Source: Plazaster borealis (lineage: Eukaryota > Echinodermata > Asteroidea > Forcipulatida > Labidiasteridae). From it: a DNA stretch of 64,000 nucleotides. Location of the stretch: assembly GCA_021014325.1 (NCBI GenBank), contig CM037473.1, positions 1,130,501 to 1,194,500 of the forward strand, in the 5' to 3' direction. Position 1 is the first letter of the stretch. Each line of letters begins with the position of its first letter. Of this stretch, positions 48,066 through 57,211 are shown piece after piece. Position numbers and translations under genes: made by a program. The notes below the pieces were generated by a model. That model saw only the letters and a program-made list of their open reading frames with translations. It searched no databases and was not told the DNA's origin.

Positions 48066-49044
48066 TGTGGCGAAACGACGGCCAGTGAGATTATTGATTA
48101 AATTACTTACCTTAAGATTAATGGTACAGTCCAGCAGAGCAGTAGGCTGGAGTACGGCATGCGAGAATGCAGCGTGCTTGCGCTGTCTGACGGCCGCCGC
48201 AAGCCAAGTGCGTGCAGCGAAAGTGCATGAGTAGCGCGGCGTGCGGGAGAAAGTTTTTAGGGAGTTCATGTCAAGCCTTGGAAGTGGTGAGTACACTTTT
48301 AGTTTAGCGCTGTGTGTGCAGTGCGGAATTGTGTGAGGGGTTGTTTCATTCACTGTAGAGTATATGGTGAGGTGCCTTTTGAGGAACCTTGGGTTGTACT
48401 CAGTGTGTTGAATGTGAGGTAGCAGATTGGAATTGTGGGCCTGTGAACCCGTTGTTGCGTGGTTACGCACGGTTTTAGTGCGAGAACGGCCCCGGGTATT
48501 TCTGCTCGGACCCCCTGGGAAACTACCGGTAGTCTTGGAAAGACTAGCCGTGCTCACGGTGGTGTTTAGGACCGTGTAGTTGAGTGTACACGAAAGCGAT
48601 CACCTGAGGTAGCCCGCCTCACGGAGGAATTGCTTGGGAACAGTCACGTTGTATTTTGGGGTAGTTGTTTAATAATATCAGAGTGAAGTTGTTTATTAAG
48701 TACTGGCCCTACCTCGTAGGTGGAGGTTATTATAAAAGTGATTTAGTGTGTGATTTATATTGTGATTTGTAAGTGTTCTGATCATTTGCCAGGGACAGAG
48801 AGCCTCCGTTGAGGGAGGAAGTTATTAAATAAACCATTTGATTTGCTGCATTTAGTTTGTCGACTATTTCTTATTTCATTTCGGATCCTGTGTAGTTGTT
48901 ATCAAATCGGGACGGTACAATTCAGTCCCAACGGATCATTCCCTAGCCGCTCAGGGTTTTCCGGTCAGGCCGTCCGAAGCCAGCGCCTCCCTAGGTAGCT
49001 GCCTATAGTCAAGCAACTTCTTGCTAAAGGGGCGTTGCGCGACA
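48066..49044 (+). repeat. 5' LTR (979 bp)
   Basis: Starts TGTGGCGAAACG and ends GTTGCGCGACA. A TATA-like TATAAAA lies at 48731-48737 and AATAAA at 48828-48833, giving a plausible promoter and polyadenylation layout. The 3' LTR differs by about two substitutions and five single-base indels. Confidence 0.95.
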
Positions 49045-49066
49045 AAATGGTGTCAGAAGTGGGATT
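49045..49066 (+). other. Putative primer-binding site
   Basis: Immediately after the LTR lies TGGTGTCAGAAGTGGGAT, the usual place and general form of a Ty3/Gypsy tRNA primer site. I do not assign the tRNA. Confidence 0.6.
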
Positions 49067-49130
49067 ATGATTTGATGCAACTACAAGGACCGATTCCATG
49101 TAAATTAGTCAATGTCAGTGGGAGTTTCCC

Positions 49131-49298
49131 ATGAAAGAAGTACTCGGTTTTCTAGCACTAAGTCTAGTTCTTATTTGTCTGGTTTTGGTAATTATCATAG
49201 TCTGCCTGCTGGCAATTAAAAGTCACCGACAACGGAGACAATTTCTGAGGCAGAGGCGTATTGTTATTGCTCGCAGTGAGCAGGTCACCTCACTATGA
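49131..49298 (+). CDS. 55-aa single-pass membrane microprotein ORF upstream of gag
   Basis: An ATG at 49131 opens 55 codons ending TGA at 49296-49298. Residues 5-29 are a continuous hydrophobic span (GFLALSLVLICLVLVIII then VCLLAI). A strongly basic stretch follows (KSHRQRRQFLRQRR), the normal positive-inside arrangement for a single membrane helix with the C-terminus in the cytosol. Its stop overlaps the gag start codon as ATGA, a layout that permits termination-reinitiation. It lies in the retrotransposon leader, where no protein is usually expected. I know of no family match. A chance ORF is possible, but a hydrophobic run of 25 with a basic flank and a start/stop overlap is hard to get by chance. 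Confidence 0.55.
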   Translation: MKEVLGFLALSLVLICLVLVIIIVCLLAIKSHRQRRQFLRQRRIVIARSEQVTSL

Positions 49299-50728
49299 GT
49301 GAGACCAAACAATTAAATCCCAGCTATCAAGAGGACCTTAGTAGGTCCAGAATGGAACTGCAGTTACTGCAGTGGGAGAAGGCCCAACAGGCGAGGCGGA
49401 TTGAGGAGCTTGAGGCTGCCTTAAAGCAGGCAAAGACGTCCGAGGAACCAGTTAGTCGAGCTGGAGGACGCCAGCAAAAGCGTGTGAGAATAGATGGGGA
49501 CATTGATTTTAAATTTCCGAGTCAATGTTTAAACGACTTAGGGAGGAGTCCTCAGGCTTCGCCTCATTTGAGGCACGAACACCATCTAGTACAAAGAAAA
49601 TTGCCGAGATCCCTTTGTTGGATGGACATGGAGAGCATAATTTGAGTGATTGGATTACTCCTCGGAGGAGCAATGAGGTATCCACTCCTGTTACCGCTAA
49701 GGTACGTGAGGAGGAGGGTTTGAGGAGTACAAATCCTTTTGTGGATATGAAGGACAAACAAGTCCATTGTGAGTTGTTAAGTTTTGCAACAAGATCACCA
49801 AGTATTTCTGACAGTGTGTCAGCTGAACAAACAGGCACTGAAAAGGCAGGGCCTTGGAACCTGAAGAGAGAAACGAGAGTTGTTGGGGAGAGGGGTGAAA
49901 GATAGAGGTACCCTCGTCGCCCTTATATTGTCCCCGATCGTTACAGTGGGAGAATTCAATGGAATGAGTACCATAAACATTTTGAGAGTTGTCGGTTAGT
50001 TAACCGTTGGGACAAAGAGCAGTCGGCAGAGTATTTGGCAGCCAGTCTACAAGGTGATGCTGTCCGTATCCTTGGTAACAGTACACAACAGCACAAATAC
50101 TCGTATGACGAGTTGGTAAAGCTTTTGTCCAGGAGGTTTGGCCTTGGCCGCCAGGCAGAGAACTTCCTAGTGGAACTTAGACATAGGCGTCAGAAACCCA
50201 AAGAATCTCTTCAAGAACTGGGCCAAGTGATACATGAATTGGCGTTAAAGGCATATCCTGAAATCACAGAGGATTCGAGAGATCGTCTGGAACGGAACCA
50301 TTTTATGGATGCCGTGGCGGGTCAGTCCGTGAGGCAAGGCATATTTCGTGCCAGGCCTAAGACTTTGGCTGAAGCCATACAGGCAGCCCTCGAAACGCAG
50401 AGTTTTGAGGAGGTTGAGTCTCAGAGGAGGAGGAGGAGAGACCGTTTAAGCTAGTGAGGGCGGTGGACCGTGACACTGAGGAACGGTTAATGTCTGTAGA
50501 AAGGGCCCTTGGTGAACAGTCGAGGTGTGTTGGTGACTTGACAAAACAGCTAGATGTTATGGTAAAGCTGTTAGCGTCGCAACCATCAAAAGAGGCCCCT
50601 GTGAGGGTGCCTGAGGTTCCCAAAGTCCAGATGGACGGCGTTTTCAGAGTAGGGGGACCAGGTCTGACATGAAGTGTTTTAACTGCGGTGAGAGGGGGCA
50701 TTTTGCAGCAAGGTGCAAGAAACCCAGA
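49295..50728 (+). pseudogene. Retrotransposon gag region with CCHC knuckle, frame-disrupted
   Basis: It starts at the ATG at 49295 with a helical, Glu/Gln-rich segment (LLQWEKAQQARRIEELEAAL). The reading moves to another frame near 49520, and an in-frame TAG stands at 49903-49905. The capsid-like core (RYSGRIQWNEYHKHFESC, LLSRRFGLGRQAENFLVEL) follows to 50454. A further shift leads into 50454-50672, and another into a CCHC zinc knuckle (CFNCGERGHFAARC) at about 50672-50715. Gag packages the element RNA. Whether the breaks are mutations, programmed shifts or assembly errors cannot be decided here. Confidence 0.8.
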
Positions 50729-51366
50729 CACCAGCAGGGAAACGACGAGCAGTCTTCCGGCGGGTCCGCGGAAAGGCTGAAGTGAGCAATGGGCCCATGG
50801 AAAGAGAACCAGATACATCAAGTAGAAAAAGGAAACTTGAGTGTGACAATAAAGTACGGGTTGTTTCAGTCCCGAGGTATGGTTTATTTGTGGATGGATG
50901 CGTGAGGTCGACAAAATTTCGAATGTTGATAGACACAGGTGCAACTGACACGTTAATTAGTTCTACAGTGTATTACCAAATTCCACCAGGTCAGAGGCCA
51001 ACCCTGGAGAGTTGTGACGTTGGGCTACGCCAAGTGGATGGTACGCCATTGCAAATATTGGGCACGGCGTGGGTTGAGCTTACAGTCGGTAAGACAACTA
51101 CACCTGTAAAGGTAATAGTCGTAGACATTTCACTTCCTGCAATGTTGGGAATGGACTGGCTATTGTCCACTGGTGGTAATTTAGATTTTAGAAATATGGA
51201 ATTGAATGTGAATGGCCAAAGGGTCAAGTGTACGAATAGTTCAGGTGAAGCGTTTGTCGGCAGAGTGGTGGTAACTGAGACAACTGTGATACCAGCCGGT
51301 CATGAGGGCATTGTAAGGAGCCATCATCAACCGTGGCGAGGGGCTCAAGGGTCCATTTATTGTTGA
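50713..51366 (+). CDS. Retrotransposon aspartic protease region
   Basis: An open frame of about 217 codons. The catalytic motif LIDTGATDTL sits near residue 73, followed by the hydrophobic strands AWVELTV and VIVVDISLPAMLGMDWL, the usual second-half signature of retropepsins. The frame ends early in RGAQGSIYC near 51366; the polyprotein continues in another frame at 51407. The first ~45 residues may not be native, because they overlap the zinc-knuckle region in a different frame. Confidence 0.85.
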   Translation: MQETQTPAGKRRAVFRRVRGKAEVSNGPMEREPDTSSRKRKLECDNKVRVVSVPRYGLFVDGCVRSTKFRMLIDTGATDTLISSTVYYQIPPGQRPTLESCDVGLRQVDGTPLQILGTAWVELTVGKTTTPVKVIVVDISLPAMLGMDWLLSTGGNLDFRNMELNVNGQRVKCTNSSGEAFVGRVVVTETTVIPAGHEGIVRSHHQPWRGAQGSIYC

Positions 51367-51406
51367 GCCAATCGAGGGAGGTGGCGAGCTGGCCCAGAGG
51401 GGCCTC

Positions 51407-53104
51407 GTGCTAGCTAGGTCTGTTGTCGAGGTACCCACTGAGGTGGTACCTGTTAGGGTGTTTAACCCTAGCAAGGAAAAGCGAGTACTCCACGCGGGAA
51501 CTACAGCCGCAAGGGTATTCCCTGTTGAGGTGGAGACCGTGCCAAATGCACACGATAGTCAAAACCATGAGGCTCTTCCGGTGCACCTACGGAATTTGTA
51601 TGAGAGGGGCATTGCGGATTTGAGTCCATCACACCATCTGGAAGTGATGAGGTGCTTGATTGAATATCAGGATATATTTTCGAAGGGTGACGGTGACATT
51701 GGACGCACAAATCTTGTTAAGCATTCTATTAACACTGGGGATGCTAGGCCACAGAAGCAGAGGCCTAGAAGGCATCCTGCTTGTCACCAGCAAGAGATAC
51801 TGAGGCAAGTTGAGGGACTCAGACAACAGGGTCTAATAGAGGAGTCCGATAGTCCATGGGCGGCTAACATTGTGTTGGTCAAGAAAAAGGATGGATCAAA
51901 ACGTCTGTGTGTGGATTATAGGGGTTTGAATTTCGCTACTATCAAGGACGCATATCCAGTACCCCGTATCGATGAGACGCTTGATGCCCTCGAGGGGGCA
52001 AAGTGGTTTTCAACCTTGGATATGGCGTCAGGGTATTGGCAGGTACCTTTAGATGAGGACGCCCAACTAAAATCATCGTTCTTGGTACGCAACGGGTTGT
52101 ATAAATGGAAGGTAATGCCGTTTGGTTTGGCGAATGCGCCGGCAACATTCGAACGCCTAATGGAAAAGGTTATGTCTGGCCTCCAATGGGAAGTTCTGTT
52201 GATTTATCTCGATGACATTATCGTTTTTGGCAAGACAGTGAGTGAGGAGGTGGAGCGTCTTCGAGTAGTGTTTTCAAGGCTAAGAAAGGCCGGGTTGAAA
52301 CTGAAGCCCAGCAAATGCCACCTCTTCCAAAGGTCCGTGACCTACCTAGGTCACATAGTCTCGGGTGAGGGGATAGAAACTGATCCTGCAAAGATCAAAG
52401 TAGTCGCCGAATGGCCAGTCCCGAAGTCAGTAAAAGAAGTGAGAAGTTTCTTAGGGCTGGCATCTTACTATCGCCGTTTTATCCGTGGGTTTGCGGATAT
52501 TGCAAGCCCTTTGCATGCCCTGACTGGGAAGTCAAAGGTCTTTGATTGGAACAATGCCTGTCAAGAGGCATTTGAGCAATTGAAGAAAGAACTGCAAACT
52601 TCTCCGGTGTTGGCTTATCCTTCGCCGGATGGGAAGTTTGTATTGGACACTGATGCAAGTGCTGAAGGTATTGGGGCGGTGCTGTCGCAGGTGTGTGAGG
52701 GCGAAGAGAAGGTTGTTGCTTACGCAAGCAGAAAGCTTGGCAAAGCAGAGAAAAACTACTGTGTGACTCGGCAGGAGTTACTGGCAATAGTGGTTTACCT
52801 AAGGTACTTCAGGCAGTATCTCTATGGGCAAAAGGTGACGGTCAGAACAGATCACTCAGCACTCCGCTGGTTGCTCAATTTCAAAGATCCTGAGGGGCAG
52901 CTGGCGAGGTGGTTAGAAGTGATTTCTGAATATGATATGACAATCCAACATAGACCAGGCAGGAAACATACCAATGCGGACAGTCTATCACGGAAACCGT
53001 GCAAGCAATGTGGGCAAGGTGATAAAGAAAAGGACAGTGAGGTGTCCGTACCATCCGTTAGCTCAGTGGTTGAGGCTAACCAGGCCGTAGTGAGGGTGTG
53101 GTAG
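51407..53104 (+). CDS. Retrotransposon reverse transcriptase and RNase H
   Basis: 565 codons. RT motifs in order: KKKDGSKRLCVDYRGLN, PVPRIDETLDAL, FSTLDMASGYWQVPL, MPFGLANAPATFERLM and the catalytic YLDDIIVF near residue 268. Then come TYLGHIVSGEGI, VRSFLGLASYYRRFI and the connection. RNase H begins near residue 412 with LDTDASAEGIGAVLSQ, then ELLAIVVYLRYFRQYLYG, TDHSALRWL and ADSLSRKP. The enzyme copies element RNA to DNA and degrades the RNA strand. The frame closes just inside the integrase frame (7-nt overlap at 53098-53104), indicating another break or shift. Confidence 0.96.
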   Translation: MLARSVVEVPTEVVPVRVFNPSKEKRVLHAGTTAARVFPVEVETVPNAHDSQNHEALPVHLRNLYERGIADLSPSHHLEVMRCLIEYQDIFSKGDGDIGRTNLVKHSINTGDARPQKQRPRRHPACHQQEILRQVEGLRQQGLIEESDSPWAANIVLVKKKDGSKRLCVDYRGLNFATIKDAYPVPRIDETLDALEGAKWFSTLDMASGYWQVPLDEDAQLKSSFLVRNGLYKWKVMPFGLANAPATFERLMEKVMSGLQWEVLLIYLDDIIVFGKTVSEEVERLRVVFSRLRKAGLKLKPSKCHLFQRSVTYLGHIVSGEGIETDPAKIKVVAEWPVPKSVKEVRSFLGLASYYRRFIRGFADIASPLHALTGKSKVFDWNNACQEAFEQLKKELQTSPVLAYPSPDGKFVLDTDASAEGIGAVLSQVCEGEEKVVAYASRKLGKAEKNYCVTRQELLAIVVYLRYFRQYLYGQKVTVRTDHSALRWLLNFKDPEGQLARWLEVISEYDMTIQHRPGRKHTNADSLSRKPCKQCGQGDKEKDSEVSVPSVSSVVEANQAVVRVW

Positions 53105-54630
53105 CGGAACCTTCAATTAGTCACATGAATCTTCGTGAGGCGCAGTTGGCAGATAAAACCATGAGTTGGTTGTTAACCACGAAGAGTGAGGGGTTAGGAC
53201 GTCCTGATTGGAAGGATGTTTCCCACTTGCCTCCAGCGAGTAAGATGTATTGGGCCTATTGGGAGCAAATGTCTTTACGTGATGGCGTGTTGTACAAGCG
53301 CTGGGATTCGGACGATGGTATATCGTTCCGATGGTTGTTAGTTGTACCGGCACAGTTTCGATCTAAGTTTGTGTGTGAACTTCATGGAGGACCATTGGGT
53401 GGTCATCTTGGTCTAAAGAAGACCATGGCCAGAGTCAAACAACGGTACTTTTGGTCTGGTATTACTGCCGATGTACGGTCTTGTATCCGGAGTTGTAATC
53501 AGTGTGCGAGGAAGAAGTCTCCTCTGAAGAAACGAGTTGCGCCACTACGGCAGTACCATGTGGGAGGTACCATGGAGAGGGTCGCAATGGACCTCATGGG
53601 CCCCTTGCCTGTGACCGACGATGGGAATCGATGGATCCTTGTTGTTGCAGATTACAATACAAGGTGGATGGAGGCTTATGCGCTTCCCGATGCCCATGCT
53701 GACACAGTAGCGGCTAAGTTTGTGAGTGAGTTTGTGTGTAGATTTGGGGTTCCAAACGAACTCCATACTGATCAAGGTTCAAATTTTGAGTCTAAGGTTT
53801 TCCAAGAGATGTGCAGTATATTGGGGATTGCAAAGACGAGAACAACTGCGTATAACCCCAAATCAGATGGGCTCGTGGAACGTTTTAATCGTACCCTCAT
53901 TTCCATTGTGTCTATGATGGTAGACCCCCGTAGAGGACAACGTGACTGGGATAAGTGTCTGTCCTTTGCGACGAGCGCTTACCGCTCCACACCCCAAGAA
54001 ACAACCGGTGAATCGCCGAATATGATGATGCTTGGGAGAGAGGTAATGCAACCGATTGATTTGTGTACTGAACAACCAAGTATTAGTGCTGAGGGGCCGA
54101 CCACTGATTTCGCAGAGGAGTTGAGGTGTCGTATTCAGCAGGCACATGATAAGGCACATGAGTGTCTTAAGAAGAACTCAAGGCGGCAGAAACGTAACTA
54201 CGATAGAAGAGCCACTGATCCATGCCTACAGGAAGGTGCCTTTGTATGGCTCTATAATCCAGCAAAGAAGAAAGGTGTGTGCCCGAAACTTCAGCTAAAG
54301 TGGGAGGGGCCGTACCTGGTATTGCGAAAACTTTCAGACGTAGTCCTTAGAATACAGCTGCGGAAAGGGGCCAAGCCACGTGTTGTGCATGTAGATAGGC
54401 TCAAGCCATATACAGGGGATCCCATAAAGGCATGGAACCACACTAGTGAGGTTCCTGTGGAGGAGTCTCTGGAACGAGTAGAATCGACTCCAGACACTAA
54501 TGAGGTTGCAGATGAGGTTTCTATGTGTATTGTACCTAAAGATAATTGTGAGGTACCTAAGGCTAAGGGCAAGGTACCTGAGGATGAGAGTGTTAGTGTG
54601 ACTGAGAATGAGGAGCAACCCCCCGATTGA
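53098..54630 (+). CDS. Retrotransposon integrase with GPY/F module
   Basis: 510 codons. The zinc-binding HHCC is H96, H103, C133 and C136. The catalytic triad is D165 (MDLMGP), D225 (HTDQGSNF) and E261 (VERFNR), with 35 residues between the second Asp and the Glu as expected. The GPY/F module (KWEGPYLVLRKL) is near residue 400, then VVHVDRLKPY. The C-terminal tail is rich in Glu/Val/Pro (TSEVPVEESLERVES). Likely the end of the pol polyprotein; the ATG given is only where the open frame starts. Confidence 0.95.
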   Translation: MVAEPSISHMNLREAQLADKTMSWLLTTKSEGLGRPDWKDVSHLPPASKMYWAYWEQMSLRDGVLYKRWDSDDGISFRWLLVVPAQFRSKFVCELHGGPLGGHLGLKKTMARVKQRYFWSGITADVRSCIRSCNQCARKKSPLKKRVAPLRQYHVGGTMERVAMDLMGPLPVTDDGNRWILVVADYNTRWMEAYALPDAHADTVAAKFVSEFVCRFGVPNELHTDQGSNFESKVFQEMCSILGIAKTRTTAYNPKSDGLVERFNRTLISIVSMMVDPRRGQRDWDKCLSFATSAYRSTPQETTGESPNMMMLGREVMQPIDLCTEQPSISAEGPTTDFAEELRCRIQQAHDKAHECLKKNSRRQKRNYDRRATDPCLQEGAFVWLYNPAKKKGVCPKLQLKWEGPYLVLRKLSDVVLRIQLRKGAKPRVVHVDRLKPYTGDPIKAWNHTSEVPVEESLERVESTPDTNEVADEVSMCIVPKDNCEVPKAKGKVPEDESVSVTENEEQPPD

Positions 54631-54788
54631 GGATGATTGTTTGATTGAGGTGGGTGGTCGAAATCAGGTGTCGACACCTGAGCCTAATGTAGCGAAGAGG
54701 TACCCAGTGAGGCAACACAAGTTACCTAAACGGTATCGTTAATTTATTTTTATCATTTGAGTCTGGTTTGCTTTGTTTCAGAAAAATT

Positions 54789-55196
54789 ATGCCACCTATA
54801 AGTTGTCAGAAGTTATGGAGGTGCAGTATTTGCAGGAAAGCATTTACGCAAGCGAAAGGCCTGGCTCGTCACCGCAAATTTGAGCATGGACCTGACATGA
54901 GGCTGTACTGCAAGAGATGTGATTTTGGTACGAAACGCCGAGATAACCTACGGCGTCATTATAAATTCCAGCATTCTTCGAGCAACATGGCTGATTTGGA
55001 TAACATTAGGAGGGAGTCAGTGCGCGTTTTGGGCCCTGAAGGAAGGGCAAGAGGTGTCTTCCGTGATGAGAGGTTGCCAGTGAGGGTACCACTAAGTGAG
55101 GTGTCCCTTCAAAGTGGAGGTCAAGCCTCGCCCCCAGCTACTACCACAAAAGATAGTCAGGAGGCCGGGAGACGGGAGGTAAGCTCCCGGTGTTGA
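54789..55196 (+). CDS. Accessory ORF with two C2H2 zinc fingers
   Basis: 135 codons from the ATG at 54789. Finger 1 is CSIC, twelve residues, then HRKFEH; finger 2 is CKRC, twelve residues, then HYKFQH. Both fit C-x2-C-x12-H-x4-H. The tail is Arg/Ser/Gln-rich. The ORF lies 3' of integrase, where some Ty3/Gypsy elements carry extra genes. Just upstream (54771-54780) is GCTTTGTTTCAG, a good splice acceptor, suggesting expression from a spliced subgenomic RNA; that is inference. It overlaps the next ORF by 7 nt in another frame, so the two may once have been one protein. A captured host zinc-finger segment is possible. Confidence 0.7.
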   Translation: MPPISCQKLWRCSICRKAFTQAKGLARHRKFEHGPDMRLYCKRCDFGTKRRDNLRRHYKFQHSSSNMADLDNIRRESVRVLGPEGRARGVFRDERLPVRVPLSEVSLQSGGQASPPATTTKDSQEAGRREVSSRC

Positions 55197-55612
55197 GCTT
55201 GTCCCCTGGACGAATCTCACCCCTGTACCATACACCATTGACAAGAAATATCGCGGTGTCGGGTTTGCCTAGTTTAATGTTCCGGAAAGAGAGCGACTCT
55301 TCATCAGATAGCTCATCGACCTCCTCGTTTGACACATCGACAGACACGTTGGAAGCAGACGCGCAAGAGGAACCAGCAGGGCCACCCCAACCCATGCAAG
55401 AGGAGCCAGCCGGGCCACCCCAATCCATGCAAGAGGAGCCAGCCATGAGGGAGGAAGTTGCCAAGCCACCCGCTGCCACTACACGCGCCACTATCATCAG
55501 GAAAACCTTCACGTTCACTGTGGTAAACGGAGCCGTGGTACGAAGAGAAGAACATAATGATATGTTCTACCGGCAAGTTGAAGTCAACTGGGACCGGCCA
55601 CAAGAACACTAA
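55190..55612 (+). CDS. Accessory acidic, repeat-containing ORF
   Basis: An open frame overlapping the zinc-finger ORF. It has a Ser/Asp-rich block (KESDSSSDSSSTSSFDTSTD), then about three copies of a short EEPAGPPQPMQ-type repeat, then TFTFTVVNGAVVRREEHND. The acidic, disordered look would fit an activation or interaction region attached to the fingers. I do not recognise it. The first ~30 codons may not be translated in this frame. Confidence 0.5.
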   Translation: MLSLSPGRISPLYHTPLTRNIAVSGLPSLMFRKESDSSSDSSSTSSFDTSTDTLEADAQEEPAGPPQPMQEEPAGPPQSMQEEPAMREEVAKPPAATTRATIIRKTFTFTVVNGAVVRREEHNDMFYRQVEVNWDRPQEH

Positions 55613-56229
55613 CTCTTTGGGCCTCTTGGTCACGTTTGCGCGAACTGTTGTCGTTTTGGACTGAAAATAATCATCTGATCAGAACTGAAATTATTGCCGA
55701 ATTGCTTGTTAACATTTAATTATTCCAGTAATTGATCCATAATTAGTGCATTATCAAGAGTTCTTTAGCTATGACCGATGGAGATGTGCAGGGTATTGTA
55801 TGATTCTTATTTCAGAGAGCGGTGCAAATTTTGTGATTGTTGTTAAATTTGTATATGATTGCTTAATTATGTAAAAGTGCCTAAATGATGTGTGAATTAT
55901 CTGTAATCTTGCCAAACCAATCAAACCTCCTAATGTTTTACACGTGCTACCTTTTGTACTTTTGTATTCCTGTTTGCAGCTTTTGATAAAGTTCAGGGTT
56001 TTCTAAACATGTTGAAATATTGTTGAGGAGGATGTGATGAGGTGTAGTATCGAGATGAGGGTACCTCGTGACTTACTTGTCGGAGGGAGGCTCCCGAGGA
56101 CCTTGTAGGACCTTGGGGTTTTGAGTAAAATTTTGTATTGTAATGAGGGGCAGAATGGCCGCCGTTACTTTGTTTGATGGTTTTATTCGGCTTGTCTGTA
56201 CGGGGACGTCCAGGCCTGTCAGGAGGCTA
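55613..56229 (+). other. 3' untranslated region of the retrotransposon
   Basis: About 620 bp without ORF. A purine-rich AGGAGG just before the 3' LTR (56221-56226) is the only candidate polypurine tract and is weak. A longer purine-rich run (GAGGAGGATGTGATGAGG) lies near 56024. Confidence 0.6.
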
Positions 56230-57207
56230 TGTGGCGAAACGACGGCCAGTGAGATTATTGATTAAATTACTTACCTTAAGATTAATGGTACAGTCCAGCA
56301 GAGCAGTAGGCTGGAGTACGGCATGCGAGAATGCAGCGTGCTTGCGCTGTCTGACGGCCGCCGCAAGCCAAGTGCGTGCAGCGAAAGTGCATGAGTAGCG
56401 CGGCGTGCGGGAGAAAGTTTTTAGGAGTTCATGTCAAGCCTTGGAAGTGGTGAGTACACTTTTAGTTTAGCGCTGTGTGTGCAGTGCGGAATTGTGTGAG
56501 GGGTTGTTTCATTCACTGTAGAGTATATGGTGAGGTGCCTTTGAGGAACCTTGGGTTGTACTCTGTGTGTTGAATGTGAGGTAGCAGATTGGAATTGTGG
56601 GCCTGTGAACCCGTTGTTTCGTGGTTACGCACGGTTTTAGTGCGAGAACGGCCCCGGGTATTTCTGCTCGGACCCCTGGGAAACTACCGGTAGTCTTGGA
56701 AAGACTAGCCGTGCTCACGGTGGTGTTTAGGACCGTGTAGTTGAGTGTACACGAAAGCGATCACCTGAGGTAGCCCGCCTCACGGAGGAATTGCTTGGGA
56801 ACAGTCACGTTGTATTTTGGGGTAGTTGTTTAATAATATCAGAGTGAAGTTGTTTATTAAGTACTGGCCCTACCTCGTAGGTGGAGGTTATTATAAAAGT
56901 GATTTAGTGTGTGATTTATATTGTGATTTGTAAGTGTTCTGATCATTTGCCAGGGACAGAGAGCCTCCGTTGAGGGAGGAAGTTATTAAATAAACCATTT
57001 GATTTGCTGCATTTAGTTTGTCGACTATTTCTTATTTCATTTCGGATCCTGTGTAGTTGTTATCAAATCGGGACGGTACAATTCAGTCCCAACGGATCAT
57101 TCCCTAGCCGCTCAGGGTTTTTCCGGTCAGGCCGTCCGAAGCCAGCGCCTCCCTAGGTAGCTGCCTATAGTCAAGCAACTTCTTGCTAAAGGGGGCGTTG
57201 CGCGACA
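56230..57207 (+). repeat. 3' LTR (978 bp)
   Basis: Near-identical to 48066-49044. Differences noticed are mostly one-base changes in homopolymer runs (G, T and C runs) plus about two substitutions. It is followed by the ATAT target duplication. Confidence 0.95.
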
Positions 57208-57211
57208 ATAT

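Larger units (their letters stand above)
48066..57207 (+). mobile_element. Ty3/Gypsy-type LTR retrotransposon, nearly full-length, frame-disrupted
   Basis: About 9.14 kb flanked by LTRs of 979 and 978 bp (TGTGG...GCGACA) and by a 4-bp duplication ATAT (48062-48065 and 57208-57211). Order: LTR, primer-binding region, small membrane ORF, gag, CCHC knuckle, protease, RT, RNase H, integrase with GPY/F module, zinc-finger ORF, acidic ORF, LTR. The order RT-RH-INT places it in Metaviridae (Ty3/Gypsy). No envelope gene is seen. The coding region shifts frame at several places and has one in-frame TAG, so as given it could not make Gag-Pol intact. It inserted between the VKORC1-like and bHLH genes, opposite in strand to both. 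Confidence 0.95.

Noticed and set aside
48003..48557. 184-codon minus-strand ORF across the 5' LTR (shorter version in the 3' LTR)
   Set aside because: Antisense of the LTR. The 3' LTR version is broken by one-base indels and shows no domain.
50357..50944. 195-codon minus-strand ORF in gag
   Set aside because: Shadow of gag; no motif and the wrong strand.
54631..56229. Envelope gene in the retrotransposon
   Set aside because: No signal peptide, long glycoprotein ORF or fusion/transmembrane segment is present after integrase.
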